Part shown: in pieces, positions 8,128 through 16,815 of the stretch
How positions within the stretch are numbered: the first letter of the stretch is position 1
Layout of the letters: the number at the start of each line of letters is the position of its first letter
NCBI RefSeq assembly: GCF_900143235.1
Contig: NZ_FRDF01000015.1
Location: 1 to 64,000, forward strand
Length of the DNA: 64,000 nt
Direction of reading: 5' to 3'
Source of the DNA: Erythrobacter sanguineus
Lineage (GTDB): Bacteria; Pseudomonadota; Alphaproteobacteria; Sphingomonadales; Sphingomonadaceae
The notes under the pieces: generated by a model
Database searches by the model: none
What the model was told of the DNA's origin: nothing
Seen by the model: the letters and a program-made list of their open reading frames with translations, nothing else
Made by a program: the position numbers and the translations under genes

Positions 8128-8152
8128 CTCGCACTTTGTGCAGTGTTGCGAG
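8128..8152. promoter_or_regulatory. Candidate operator between divergent Rieske and VOC genes
   Basis: CTCGCA at 8128-8133 and TGCGAG at 8147-8152 form a perfect six-base inverted repeat with a 13-base spacer; an inner GCAC-TTT-GTGC is also symmetric. It lies in the only gap between the divergently transcribed oxygenase and VOC genes. This is inference from symmetry and position only. Confidence 0.3.
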
Positions 8153-8207
8153 CTGAGAATATCACACAGGTTCGCCCCACGGTCACCCTAGCGGATTGGA
8201 GAGGAAT

Positions 8208-8744
8208 ATGGCGCTCAGCGGAAAAATCGCGGCTCTTGGCGACATCATGCAGCTGGCCTTCGTGCCGGAGGATTTCGACGCGGCGGTGGCGCACTGGACG
8301 CAGACCATGGGTGTCGGGCCGTTCTTCCTGATCGAGGGCATCCACCTTGACAGCATGAAATATCGCGGCGAGCCGACAGATGCGGTGTTCGATCTCGCGC
8401 TCGCTTATTGGGGCGATATCCAGATCGAACTGATCCGCCCGCGCGATCATCATCCGTCGATCTATCGCGGCGAATATGGCGCTACCGGCAACGGGCTGCA
8501 CCACGTGTGCATTCTGGTCGATGATATCGCCGAAGCGCGGCGGGTGTGTGCCGAGGCCGGCGCGGAGGTGGTGATCGAGGGCACCTTCGGCACGAGCGGG
8601 GTGATCTATGTCGATGCCGGTGGCGGGCCGGGGACGCTGGTGGAGATCCTCCAGCAGGCCAAGGACGGGCCAGACCTGTTCGGGATGATCAAGGCCGCGG
8701 GCGTGGGCTGGGATGGCAGCGAGCCGCTCAGGAAGCTGGGGTAA
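8208..8744 (+). CDS. VOC-family (glyoxalase/dioxygenase superfamily) protein
   Basis: A 178-residue protein with paired beta-alpha-beta-beta-beta modules: DIMQLAFVPEDFDAAVAHW at the start and NGLHHVCILVDDIAEARRV for the second module, with LVEIL supplying the last metal-ligand-type strand. The family includes epimerases, lyases and extradiol dioxygenases, some acting on CoA esters. ATG 8208 is preceded by GAGAGGA, better than the in-frame TTG upstream. It ends with GWDGSEPLRKLG, nearly the same tail as the VOC protein at 62.7-63.2 kb (GWDGADLLRELG), so the two catabolic blocks carry paralogues of one subfamily. Confidence 0.85.
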   Translation: MALSGKIAALGDIMQLAFVPEDFDAAVAHWTQTMGVGPFFLIEGIHLDSMKYRGEPTDAVFDLALAYWGDIQIELIRPRDHHPSIYRGEYGATGNGLHHVCILVDDIAEARRVCAEAGAEVVIEGTFGTSGVIYVDAGGGPGTLVEILQQAKDGPDLFGMIKAAGVGWDGSEPLRKLG

Positions 8745-8752
8745 GATTCCTT

Positions 8753-8832
8753 GTGTTCCGCACGCCATTCGGCGCGCGAAATCCTCGTTCATGCGTCCTG
8801 AAGGCCGCATCGCTGCGGTCGCTAGCGCGACC
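8753..8832 (+). repeat. Dispersed intergenic repeat, copy B
   Basis: Matches copy A (186-300, opposite strand) in three blocks: GTTCCGCAC, the GCGCGAAATCCTCG/TCATGCG/CCTGAAGG block, and TGCGGTCGCT with GCGCGACC. The copies have diverged by point changes and spacer length. It fills most of the gap between the VOC gene and the convergent LuxR-type regulator. Confidence 0.55.
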
Positions 8833-8903
8833 GAATTCAGAGCATAGACGCGAAGTAAGCGCTGACCGTCGGCGCAGCCATCGCGAGCGCACGCGCGCGT
8901 TCC

Positions 8904-9713
8904 CTAATCAGACGCGCCCAGATACCCCAATTGCCCCGCCTTGAAGATCGTCTGCGCACGGTTGACCGAGTCCAGCTTCTCCCCAGCGCGGTGGATGTGA
9001 TAGCGGATCGTGGCGTGTGACCGGTTGAGGATCATGCTGATTTCCTTGTCGGTCTTGCCGATCGCGGCCCAGCGCAGGCATTCGACTTCGCGCTTTGACA
9101 GCACGCAGTCGGACGGGATCCGCCGTTTGGTGCGGTTGGCCTGGACATAGCCTGCGACAAAGCGGCGCGTGACCATTGCGAACAGCGCACCATATTCGGC
9201 GAATTCGCCCGACAGGTCTTCCTTCTCGCGGTCCATGCTGATGAAGCTGCTGGCAGAGATCTGGCCGAACGGCAGGTGGACGGGAACCACGATCGCCGCC
9301 TTGCAGAGCGAACGCTTTTCAAAGTCGGCGAGGTCGATCTCGTCGAGGTAGCAATTGCGCCAGCGGGTGTTGAAGCCGCGGGCATTGATCCAGAAGGGTT
9401 CGCTTTCATAGCGGCAGGCGCGGGGCAGCGGCGAATGCAGCGCAAGGCGATGATCTTCCCACCAGCGCGCGCCGTCATCCAGCCAGCGGAAAATGTCGGC
9501 ATTAAGGATCGTGCCGTCGGCATCGACCATCGGTTCCTTGGAGGAAATGTCATCGCATACGGCGATCTGCATCCCGCGTTCCTGCGCGATTCGGGCGAGG
9601 TTAACGGCGGCATCGTGAATATCCTCGGGACAGGTGATGGTCACCTGTTCGAGCAATAGTTCAAGCGATTCACGGCCTTGCGGTGTCCGCAGCTCGACAA
9701 CATTATGGGCCAT
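8904..9713 (-). CDS. LuxR-type transcriptional regulator
   Basis: A 269-residue regulator with a C-terminal LuxR/FixJ helix-turn-helix: SKREVECLRWAAIGKTDKEI is followed by NRSHATIRYHIHRAGEKL and a conserved VNRAQTIFKAGQLG end. The N-terminal 190 residues look like an autoinducer/ligand-binding domain with WW and aromatic pairs (DDGARWWEDH). No luxI synthase is nearby, so it is an orphan or senses a non-AHL ligand. ATG 9713 has GGAG about ten bases upstream; an ATG at 9734 in the same frame has no binding site. It is divergent from the acyl-CoA synthetase and probably controls this block. Confidence 0.85.
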   Translation of the reverse strand: MAHNVVELRTPQGRESLELLLEQVTITCPEDIHDAAVNLARIAQERGMQIAVCDDISSKEPMVDADGTILNADIFRWLDDGARWWEDHRLALHSPLPRACRYESEPFWINARGFNTRWRNCYLDEIDLADFEKRSLCKAAIVVPVHLPFGQISASSFISMDREKEDLSGEFAEYGALFAMVTRRFVAGYVQANRTKRRIPSDCVLSKREVECLRWAAIGKTDKEISMILNRSHATIRYHIHRAGEKLDSVNRAQTIFKAGQLGYLGASD

Positions 9714-9847
9714 TGCGTGCCTGGCTCCTCTCATTTGTTTTTTCGAATCGGGACACTAGCGCAATTTTTCGCCATGTCCTCTCCAATTACGTAGGGGAAA
9801 CAGTGTGGCCTGGGGGCTAGCGAAAATGACAAAGGAGTATGTCGGAC

Positions 9848-11476
9848 ATGGGTTTTGAGGGCGCGAATTTCGGGTTGGCGGTAAAGCAGCTGGCGCAGGC
9901 CATCGCGCCAGAGCGCCCCGCGCTGGTGCATGGCGCGCGGATCGTAAGCTGGGGCGAGCTGGATTCCCTGACTGACCGGATCGCTGCAGGTCTTGCGGCG
10001 CGCGGCCTGAAGCCGGGCGATATTGCAGGCCAGATGCTGCGCAACACCCCCGATTATCTGCTCGCCTATTTTGGCTGCGTGAAGGCCGGGGTGGTTCCGG
10101 TGAATGTGAACTACCACTACAAGACCCGCGAACTGGCCGATATCTTCTCCCGCTTCGGGCTGAAGGCGCTGTTCACGGAGAGCGATTTCACCGAAGTCGC
10201 GCATGAGGCGATGCCGGAAGGCACGCTGACCGTGGATGTCGGCGGATCGGATTGGGGCGCGCTGTGCACCCATGATCTGGCCGCGGACTTCGCTGTTCAT
10301 GCCGATCCGCAGGCGCTGTTCCTGACCGCCACCGGCGGCACCACCGGGATGCCCAAGGCGGTGATGTGGCCGATGGCAGAGGCGTGGCAGGCGTTCAGCA
10401 TTGGGGTGTGGCAGCGCGGGCCGGGCCTCCCGCCCTTTGTTGCCGCCAGCCTTGATCAACAGGCCGCCGAAGCCGCCACCATCGGCCCGGATCATCCCGC
10501 CAGCAGCTCGCCGTTGCTGCTGCTCAGCCCGCTGATGCACGGGGCGGGGCAGTTCACCGCTGTCATTCACCTGCTGAAGGGCGGCACGCTGGCGCTGTTG
10601 CCCGCGCCCAAATTCGATGCCGATCTGGCGCTCGACGAGGTAAGGCGGATCGGCGCGCGGGGCATCTTCATCGTCGGGGATGCCTTCGCCCTGCCGCTGG
10701 CTGACAGGCTGGACGCGCGCGGCGACGGGGCCGAGGTGCTGGCAAGCCTGCGTTCGATGACGTCATCGGGCGCAGTTTTCTCGCCCGCGCTGAAACAGCG
10801 TTTGATCGCGCATCATCCTGCGCTGATGATTATCGATGCGCTCGGTTCGTCGGAAAGCTCGGGCACGGGGATTGTCATCACCACCGCGCAGGGATCGACA
10901 GGGGGGGGCAAGTTCCAGCCCTTGCCGGGGCGCGAGACGAAACTGTTCGACGAAAACCTCAAGGAGATTCCCCCCGGCAGCGACGGTGTCGGCATCGTGG
11001 CGCGCACCGGCCCGCTGCCGCTGGGCTATCTTGGCGAGGACGAGAAGAACCGCCAGACCTTTCCCGAAATCGGCGGCAAGCGGTGGTTGATGACCGGCGA
11101 CCGCGCGCGCTGGGCGGCGGACGGGACGATGGAATTCATCGGCCGCGACAACATGTGCATCAACACTGGCGGCGAGAAGGTTTTTCCCGAGGAGGTCGAG
11201 GCGGTGTTGCTCGATCATCCGGCGGTGCATGATGTGCGCGTGGTGAGCCTGCCTGATGCGCGCTTCGGCAGAAAGGTGGTGGCGGTGATCGAAGCCGAAG
11301 GCGATGCGGCGCAAGACGGGCTGGCAGATACGCTCGATGCCCATGCGCGCGAAGGGCTGGCGGGCTACAAGATCCCGCGTCTTTATCTGTTCACCAAAGG
11401 CTCGCTCCGCCTCAACAACGGCAAGCCCGATTACAAGACCGCCCAGGCGCTGGCAGACGCGGCGGGCGCGCAATAG
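9848..11476 (+). CDS. Acyl-CoA synthetase (FadD-like, AMP-binding)
   Basis: A roughly 542-residue member of the acyl-adenylate-forming family that makes an acyl-AMP and then the CoA thioester. The P-loop is TATGGTTGMPK (around residues 155-165). Later motifs are GDRARWAADGTMEFIGR and NTGGEKVFPEEVE with the conserved hinge, and a C-terminal catalytic Lys in NNGKPDYK. ATG 9848 is ten bases after AAGGAG; the in-frame ATG at 9839 is too close to it. Similar enzymes (FadD19/FadD3 class) activate sterol side chains or ring remnants, consistent with the neighbouring oxygenases, but the true substrate is unknown. Confidence 0.88.
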   Translation: MGFEGANFGLAVKQLAQAIAPERPALVHGARIVSWGELDSLTDRIAAGLAARGLKPGDIAGQMLRNTPDYLLAYFGCVKAGVVPVNVNYHYKTRELADIFSRFGLKALFTESDFTEVAHEAMPEGTLTVDVGGSDWGALCTHDLAADFAVHADPQALFLTATGGTTGMPKAVMWPMAEAWQAFSIGVWQRGPGLPPFVAASLDQQAAEAATIGPDHPASSSPLLLLSPLMHGAGQFTAVIHLLKGGTLALLPAPKFDADLALDEVRRIGARGIFIVGDAFALPLADRLDARGDGAEVLASLRSMTSSGAVFSPALKQRLIAHHPALMIIDALGSSESSGTGIVITTAQGSTGGGKFQPLPGRETKLFDENLKEIPPGSDGVGIVARTGPLPLGYLGEDEKNRQTFPEIGGKRWLMTGDRARWAADGTMEFIGRDNMCINTGGEKVFPEEVEAVLLDHPAVHDVRVVSLPDARFGRKVVAVIEAEGDAAQDGLADTLDAHAREGLAGYKIPRLYLFTKGSLRLNNGKPDYKTAQALADAAGAQ

Positions 11477-11516
11477 CGCTGGCCCGCCTCGGGCTCGGGA
11501 CGGCGGCTGCGGCCGT

Positions 11517-11675
11517 TCATTCCCCGGATTTGCGCCATTTGCGATGGGCGACCCGGATGATGGGGGCGCCGCAGTGCCGGCAATGGCCGGCATAGCGCGA
11601 TCCGTCCCACTTGACGTCCCTGCGCTGCGGCTCGTGGCGGCCCGTGGTGCAACCGATAAGGGAAATGAAGGACAT
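11517..11675 (-). CDS. Small zinc-ribbon-like protein
   Basis: A 52-residue basic protein starting MSFISLIGCTTGRHEP and containing GHCRHCGAPIIR, then AHRKWRK and stop. The CxxC knuckle with an earlier Cys (C9) and several His could bind one zinc. No good ribosome-binding site is visible (upstream is GCAACCCCTCC). The protein-like composition, the CxxC motif and a fit exactly between two unrelated genes argue for a real gene; I believe similar short proteins occur in sphingomonads but cannot verify. Function unknown. Confidence 0.6.
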   Translation of the reverse strand: MSFISLIGCTTGRHEPQRRDVKWDGSRYAGHCRHCGAPIIRVAHRKWRKSGE

Positions 11676-11884
11676 GGAGGGGTTGCCCCGGTTTCAGGGT
11701 TGGAGGTTCTGCTATGCGAAGTCCGCGAACGATAATCGGCCCGGCGACCCGATTTGCACCGGTCACGCCGCGGGCGCGCCATTGTCCGACGCGCCGACGT
11801 AGAAATACATAGGTCAAATGGCTTAAGCGTGTGTGACAAGGCATCGCCCTTGCCCGCTGCCGATTTGCGCGCCATGGCGCAGAC

Positions 11885-13486
11885 ATGGCGACGCATGATG
11901 CATCAGGGCAGACGCATGACGTGGTGATCATCGGCTCGGGCGCAGCCGGGCTGACCGCAGCGCTCGCGCTGGCTGAAACCAGGCGGGTGCTGGTGCTGGC
12001 CAAGGGTTCGCTGACGGGCGGATCGACCGCCTGGGCGCAGGGTGGGATTGCCGCGGTGCTCGATGCCGGCGACACTTTCGACAATCACGTGCGCGATACG
12101 ATGGTGGCTGGTGCGGGGCTCAACGATCCTGACACGGTCGAATTCGTGATCAGCCGCGCGCCGCAATCGATCGACCGGTTGACCGAGCTGGGCGTGCCGT
12201 TCAACCGCGAAAGCGGCGATCTGCACCTGACGCGCGAGGGCGGCCATTCGCACCGCCGGATTGTGCATGTCGACGATGCAACCGGCTGGGCGGTGCAGGA
12301 GGCGCTGCTGCGCGCGGCCGAGGCCAACCCCAACATCACCCTGCTGCCGGGGCGCACCTGCATCGACTTCATCACCGACCGCCACCGCGAGCAGTTCTCG
12401 GCTGCGGGCCGCGTTTGGGGCGTCTATGCCCTCGACGAGGAAAGCGGGCGGGTCGAACGCCACGTGGCGCGTGCCACCATCCTTGCCACCGGGGGCGCGG
12501 GCCGCGTCTACCAGTTTTCCACCGCCCCGCGCGGCGCCACCGGAGACGGGATCGCGATGGCGTGGCGAGCGGGCGCGCGGGTTTCCAACATGGAAATGAT
12601 GCAGTTCCATCCGACCTGCCTGTACAATCTCGACGTCAAGAACTTCCTGATTACCGAAGCCGTGCGGGGTGAGGGCGGGCATCTTCTCCACCCCGAAACA
12701 GGCCGCCGCTTCATGGTCGATTACGATCCGGAGCGCATGGAGCTGGCCCCGCGCGATGTGGTGGCCCGCGCGATCGACGATCAGATCAAGCGTTTCGGCC
12801 TCGATTACGTGCACCTCGACATCAGCCACCAGCCGGCTGATTTTGTGAAGGGGCATTTTCCGACGATCCACGACAAGTTGATGACCCTCGGCATCGACAT
12901 GACGGCGCAGCCGATCCCGGTCGTTCCGGCGCAGCATTACACCTGCGGCGGGGTGGTGGTGGATCTGGATGCGCGCACCGACATTCCGGGGCTATGGGCG
13001 GCGGGCGAATGCACCGAAAGCGGGCTGCACGGCGCGAACCGGCTGGCGTCGAACAGCTTGCTCGAATGTTTCGTGTTCGGCGAGGCGGCGGCGCGCGATA
13101 TTCTGGGACGCTGGGACAGCCTCGAAGCGCCGCCTGCAATCCTGCCATGGGACGAAAGCCGCGTCGCCGATTCGGACGAGGAAGTCGTCATCAAGCAGAA
13201 CTGGACCGAAATCCGCCGCTTCATGTGGAACTATGTCGGGATCGTGCGCACCACCAAGCGGCTGGAACGCGCCGCCAGCCGGATCGACCTGCTGATGCGC
13301 GAGGTCGACGAATATTACGGGGCGTTCAGGGTGACGACGGACCTGATCGAACTCAGGAACCTGCTGCAATCGGCCCAACTGATCGTGACCTCCGCGCTGC
13401 GGCGCAAGGAAAGCCGCGGGCTGCATTACACGCTGGATTATCCCGAACTGGCGGATGAGGCGAAGGATACGGTGCTGGTGCCCTAG
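11885..13486 (+). CDS. nadB: L-aspartate oxidase
   Basis: A 533-residue flavoprotein that oxidises L-aspartate to iminoaspartate, the first step of de novo NAD synthesis. The FAD Rossmann motif is VVIIGSGAAGLTAALAL at residues 13-29; GSTAWAQGGIAA, TREGGHSHRR, FHPTCL and WAAGECTESGLHGANR are hallmarks of NadB among fumarate-reductase-like flavoproteins. The length is normal. nadA and nadC are not in the window, so it is monocistronic here. A GCGCCATGGCGC palindrome lies just upstream of the start. Confidence 0.95.
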   Translation: MATHDASGQTHDVVIIGSGAAGLTAALALAETRRVLVLAKGSLTGGSTAWAQGGIAAVLDAGDTFDNHVRDTMVAGAGLNDPDTVEFVISRAPQSIDRLTELGVPFNRESGDLHLTREGGHSHRRIVHVDDATGWAVQEALLRAAEANPNITLLPGRTCIDFITDRHREQFSAAGRVWGVYALDEESGRVERHVARATILATGGAGRVYQFSTAPRGATGDGIAMAWRAGARVSNMEMMQFHPTCLYNLDVKNFLITEAVRGEGGHLLHPETGRRFMVDYDPERMELAPRDVVARAIDDQIKRFGLDYVHLDISHQPADFVKGHFPTIHDKLMTLGIDMTAQPIPVVPAQHYTCGGVVVDLDARTDIPGLWAAGECTESGLHGANRLASNSLLECFVFGEAAARDILGRWDSLEAPPAILPWDESRVADSDEEVVIKQNWTEIRRFMWNYVGIVRTTKRLERAASRIDLLMREVDEYYGAFRVTTDLIELRNLLQSAQLIVTSALRRKESRGLHYTLDYPELADEAKDTVLVP

Positions 13487-13583
13487 CCGCCATGGCAAGC
13501 GCCTCTGGAACAACGAGGTTCTGTCGGGGTTCATCTGATGCGTTCTAGCCAAGCGTGCCGACCATTATCCGAGGGCGCCCCCG

Positions 13584-14510
13584 ATGAAGAAAATCCTCCC
13601 TCTTCTTTGCCTTATCGCGTTGATCCCGCAGGCAGCAACCGCCCAGGACCCCGCCGCATCCGAAAATTCCATCGTCGTCACCGCCCAGCGTTCCGGCGCG
13701 CCGATGTGGACGATTGATACGCCCACTGGCACGATCATCCTCGTCGGAGAGATCCGCGCGATCCCCAAGACCACCCCGTGGCAGCCTGACCGATTGAAGG
13801 ATGCCACCGCCGAAGCGCAGCGGGTGATCCTTGGCGCGCGGCCCAAGATTTCTCCGGGTGATGTGCTGCGACTGATGTTCAGCGGTTCCAAGTTCACCAA
13901 ACTGCCGGACAAGACCGAAGCGAGCAAATATCTAAGCGACGCGCAATGGGCGCGGCTGGCAGCGCTGGGCGAGGCGCATGACGAGGATTATGCCCGCAAG
14001 AGCTTCCTGCTCACCTCGTTCCAGATGCTGCGCAAGGAACTGCGCTTCAACCGCGACACCACCGATGATGCTTCTGATGTGGTCAAGAAGGCCGCTGACA
14101 AGGCCGATGTGCCGATTGAACGCGCCGCCACCTTGCGCGGCGAGGATCTGATCGACAACCTCGCCGAAGCCGAACCTGCGGCCCACATCCCCTGCCTGAC
14201 CGCGGCGATGGATGCGGTTGAGGCTGGCCCCGATATCGTCGAACAGCGCGGTGCGGATTGGCGGCGCTATGATATTCCGGCGGTGATGGCGAACCCGCTC
14301 GAACAGGCACTGGGCCAATGCTGGCCATGGGCGGACGAGACGCTCGGCAGCGAATTGCGCACGATCTGGGTGGAAGCGATAAACCGCGCGCAGGCTGAAC
14401 CGGGTGTTACGCTTGCCGTGGCGCCCTTGCGCGTGCTGGCTGAATCCGACGGCGTGCTTGACCGGCTTGAAGCGCAAGGCCTCGACATCTCCGGCCCGGC
14501 GTGGAAGTAA
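13584..14510 (+). CDS. TraB/GumN-family secreted protein
   Basis: A 308-residue protein with a Sec signal peptide (MKKILPLLCLIALIPQAATA, cleavage before QDP). The mature part begins with PMWTIDTPTGTIILVGEIRAI, the family's opening strand-helix unit, in which the usual GTxH is replaced by VGEI. Downstream it has DIVEQRGADWRRYDIPAVM and ends VLDRLEAQGLDISGPAWK. TraB/GumN proteins are putative metal-dependent proteases of the Tiki type; loss of the His in the opening motif makes catalytic activity doubtful. It is followed by the alpha/beta hydrolase after 37 bases. Confidence 0.75.
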   Translation: MKKILPLLCLIALIPQAATAQDPAASENSIVVTAQRSGAPMWTIDTPTGTIILVGEIRAIPKTTPWQPDRLKDATAEAQRVILGARPKISPGDVLRLMFSGSKFTKLPDKTEASKYLSDAQWARLAALGEAHDEDYARKSFLLTSFQMLRKELRFNRDTTDDASDVVKKAADKADVPIERAATLRGEDLIDNLAEAEPAAHIPCLTAAMDAVEAGPDIVEQRGADWRRYDIPAVMANPLEQALGQCWPWADETLGSELRTIWVEAINRAQAEPGVTLAVAPLRVLAESDGVLDRLEAQGLDISGPAWK

Positions 14511-14547
14511 CCCTCGCAAAGCACCAGTGCGAGAGGCCCGATCACCA

Positions 14548-15438
14548 ATGCCCACCATCACCACCTCCAATACCGGGATCGAAATCTTCTACGAGGACCA
14601 CGGAGACCCCTCGAACGAGGTGATCCTGCTGGTGATGGGCCTTGGCGCGCAGCTGACCTTGTGGCCGGATGAACTGGTAGAAGCGCTGGTGAGCGAAGGC
14701 TACCGCGTGATCCGCTATGATAACCGCGACATCGGCCTGTCCCAGAAGATGGAAGGCGCGCGCGCGCCCGGCCTTGCGATGCAGGTGCTGCGCAAGAAGA
14801 TCGGGTTTCCGGCCCGCGTGCCCTATACCCTTGCCGACATGGCGCATGACGGGATCGGCCTGCTGGACGCGCTGGAGATCAAGGCGGCGCATGTCGTGGG
14901 CGCATCGATGGGCGGAATGATCGCGCAGCTGATGGCGGTGCATCACGGCCCACGCTTGCTCAGCCTCACCTCGATCATGTCGACCACCGGGAATGGCAAA
15001 TTGCCGCAGGCCGAAAAGCACGCGATGGACGCGCTGATCGCGCCGCTCAAAAGCATGGACGAGGAGGCGCTGGTTGCCCACGGGCTCAACGTCGCGCGCA
15101 ATATTGGCAGCCCCGGCTTTCCCTTCGATCCTCACCAGCAGCGCGAAAAGGTGCTGCGCAATGTCCGCCGCAGTGTCTATCCGCCGGGCCTTCCGCGACA
15201 GCTCGCCGCGATCATCGACGATGGCTGCCGCCGTTCACGCCTCGCCGATGTGCGCGTGCCGAGCCTCGTGCTGCATGGCGAGGATGATCCGCTGGTCAAG
15301 CTTGAGGCGGGCGAAGACACTGCGCGGGCGATCCCGGGCGCACGGCTGGTGACGATCCCCGGCTGGGGCCATGACATCCCGCCCGAACTGATCGGGCAGG
15401 TCGCAGGCGAGATCGTGACCCACGCGCGCGGCAGATAA
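14548..15438 (+). CDS. Alpha/beta-fold hydrolase
   Basis: A 296-residue single-domain hydrolase. The nucleophile elbow is GASMGG (Ser around residue 117), the acid is in HGEDDPL and the catalytic His in GWGHD near the C-terminus. The early LLVMGLGAQLTLWP forms the oxyanion region. It resembles esterase/3-oxoadipate-enol-lactonase-like proteins; the substrate is unknown. ATG 14548 has GAGAGG upstream, better than the far upstream in-frame codon that lies inside the previous gene. Confidence 0.88.
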   Translation: MPTITTSNTGIEIFYEDHGDPSNEVILLVMGLGAQLTLWPDELVEALVSEGYRVIRYDNRDIGLSQKMEGARAPGLAMQVLRKKIGFPARVPYTLADMAHDGIGLLDALEIKAAHVVGASMGGMIAQLMAVHHGPRLLSLTSIMSTTGNGKLPQAEKHAMDALIAPLKSMDEEALVAHGLNVARNIGSPGFPFDPHQQREKVLRNVRRSVYPPGLPRQLAAIIDDGCRRSRLADVRVPSLVLHGEDDPLVKLEAGEDTARAIPGARLVTIPGWGHDIPPELIGQVAGEIVTHARGR

Positions 15439-15473
15439 GCCGAACAGGATCTAGGCAGCACAGGATCAGGCCA

Positions 15474-16694
15474 TTACCCCCGATAGGCGCGGCGCAGGAC
15501 ATCAAGCGCCTGCCCGACCACCTGATCATCGCCGAGGTTCGCCAGCGCAAGCGCGGCCGAGCCTCCGTTGAATGCCGCCAGAACGGGTGCGCCCAGATAG
15601 GGGTGCAGATTGAGCCACAGGTTGAACTGACCGCGCGGCAAGCCCGTTTCCGGGGTGTAGATCCAGGTTGCGTCGTCCCAGAAGACAGCATCAAATCGAA
15701 GATAGAGCTTGTCGAGGACACCCATTCCCGAACGCCCGATGGCAGCGAGTTTGCCGGCTGGCAATGGCGGGTCGAAACCAATGGCCCCTGCCTTCAGCAC
15801 GCCCAGGGGAACGGTAAGGATGACGGCATCGAAGGCCCGAAGGCCTTGCCCTTCGACGTCAAGCGCAACGCCTGCCGCCATGATCCTGACGCGGCTGACC
15901 GCACTGGAAAGCGCGACATCGTAATCGCCTTCCAGCGTTTTCAGGAGTGCCGAATAGCCGCTGGCAAAGGCCACATCACCCCCGCCATAGCCATCATTGC
16001 CTTCAAGGGCATCGGCATCGACAAGATCCGGGTCTGCCCCGAAAGCGGTCTGCGCTTCGACCTCTTCGAACAGCCAATCGGGTTGGGCCATCGCCCTCAC
16101 CTTGCGGCCCTGGCCATCGCGCACCACGTGGCTGTCAGACATCCCGAAGCGCTTGAGGCCGATCGCGTCTGCCAGTTCGCCAAGGGGGTTCCCGTCGACC
16201 CCATGAATCCAGCTGGCGCCAAGATCGAGCGGAACGCCCAGAGCATGCGAAGTCCGGATGCGCCCTCCAATCCGGTCGCGCGCTTCGAAAATTGTCACTG
16301 TGCGGCCCGCTTTCGCCAGCGCCTGCGCGGCAGCCAGTCCGCTGATGCCTGCGCCGATAATGGCAATCCGTTCATGGGAGGTCCGGCCCACCGCCTTCGC
16401 CACGATCACGCCGGATTCATAGGCCGCATGAACGGTGCTGCCATAATCGGGATGGCAGGCCTCGCCAGCAAAGAACACTGCTTCGGCGATCGGCTCTGCG
16501 AGGGAAAGCCTGTCGCCCGCTTTGGCAGTCTTCGCCGCATAGGAATATGATCCCAGCGAGAGCGGATCCTTGCTCCAGTTGGTCCGCAAGTACCCGGCGA
16601 GAGGCTGTCCGATCCCGGCATGGTGTCGCAAGGCCGGGCTGCCGATTGCAAGATGTGCCGAGATTGCGGCCAGCAATGTTCTCCGATCCATCAT
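15474..16694 (-). CDS. Flavin amine oxidase with circularly permuted domain order
   Basis: A 406-residue protein of the monoamine/polyamine oxidase family. The usual C-terminal segment is found first: GYLRTNWSKDPLSLGSYSY (34-52), then FFAGEAC (74-80) and STVHAAYESG (86-95). The FAD-binding N-terminal segment follows: IAIIGAGISGLAAA (110-123), FEARDRIGGR (136-145) and GASWIHG. The protein ends at LDVLRRAYRG, exactly where the usual chain would run on into the GYLRTNW segment. A hydrophobic leader MMDRRTLLAAISAHLAIGS precedes the moved piece. The frame is open without interruption. Normal members oxidise amines with FAD; whether the permuted form folds is unknown. It is convergent with the hydrolase. 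Confidence 0.85.
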   Translation of the reverse strand: MMDRRTLLAAISAHLAIGSPALRHHAGIGQPLAGYLRTNWSKDPLSLGSYSYAAKTAKAGDRLSLAEPIAEAVFFAGEACHPDYGSTVHAAYESGVIVAKAVGRTSHERIAIIGAGISGLAAAQALAKAGRTVTIFEARDRIGGRIRTSHALGVPLDLGASWIHGVDGNPLGELADAIGLKRFGMSDSHVVRDGQGRKVRAMAQPDWLFEEVEAQTAFGADPDLVDADALEGNDGYGGGDVAFASGYSALLKTLEGDYDVALSSAVSRVRIMAAGVALDVEGQGLRAFDAVILTVPLGVLKAGAIGFDPPLPAGKLAAIGRSGMGVLDKLYLRFDAVFWDDATWIYTPETGLPRGQFNLWLNLHPYLGAPVLAAFNGGSAALALANLGDDQVVGQALDVLRRAYRG

Positions 16695-16815
16695 TGCATC
16701 GTCTCTGCCTTGCGCCCATCGGCTGTATCCGAATGGAGCAAAACCGTGATCGGTTCCAGTGGGCGTGCCGGGCGACCGGCATTGACTTGCCCCTTCACGA
16801 GCGCAATTCTCGGGG

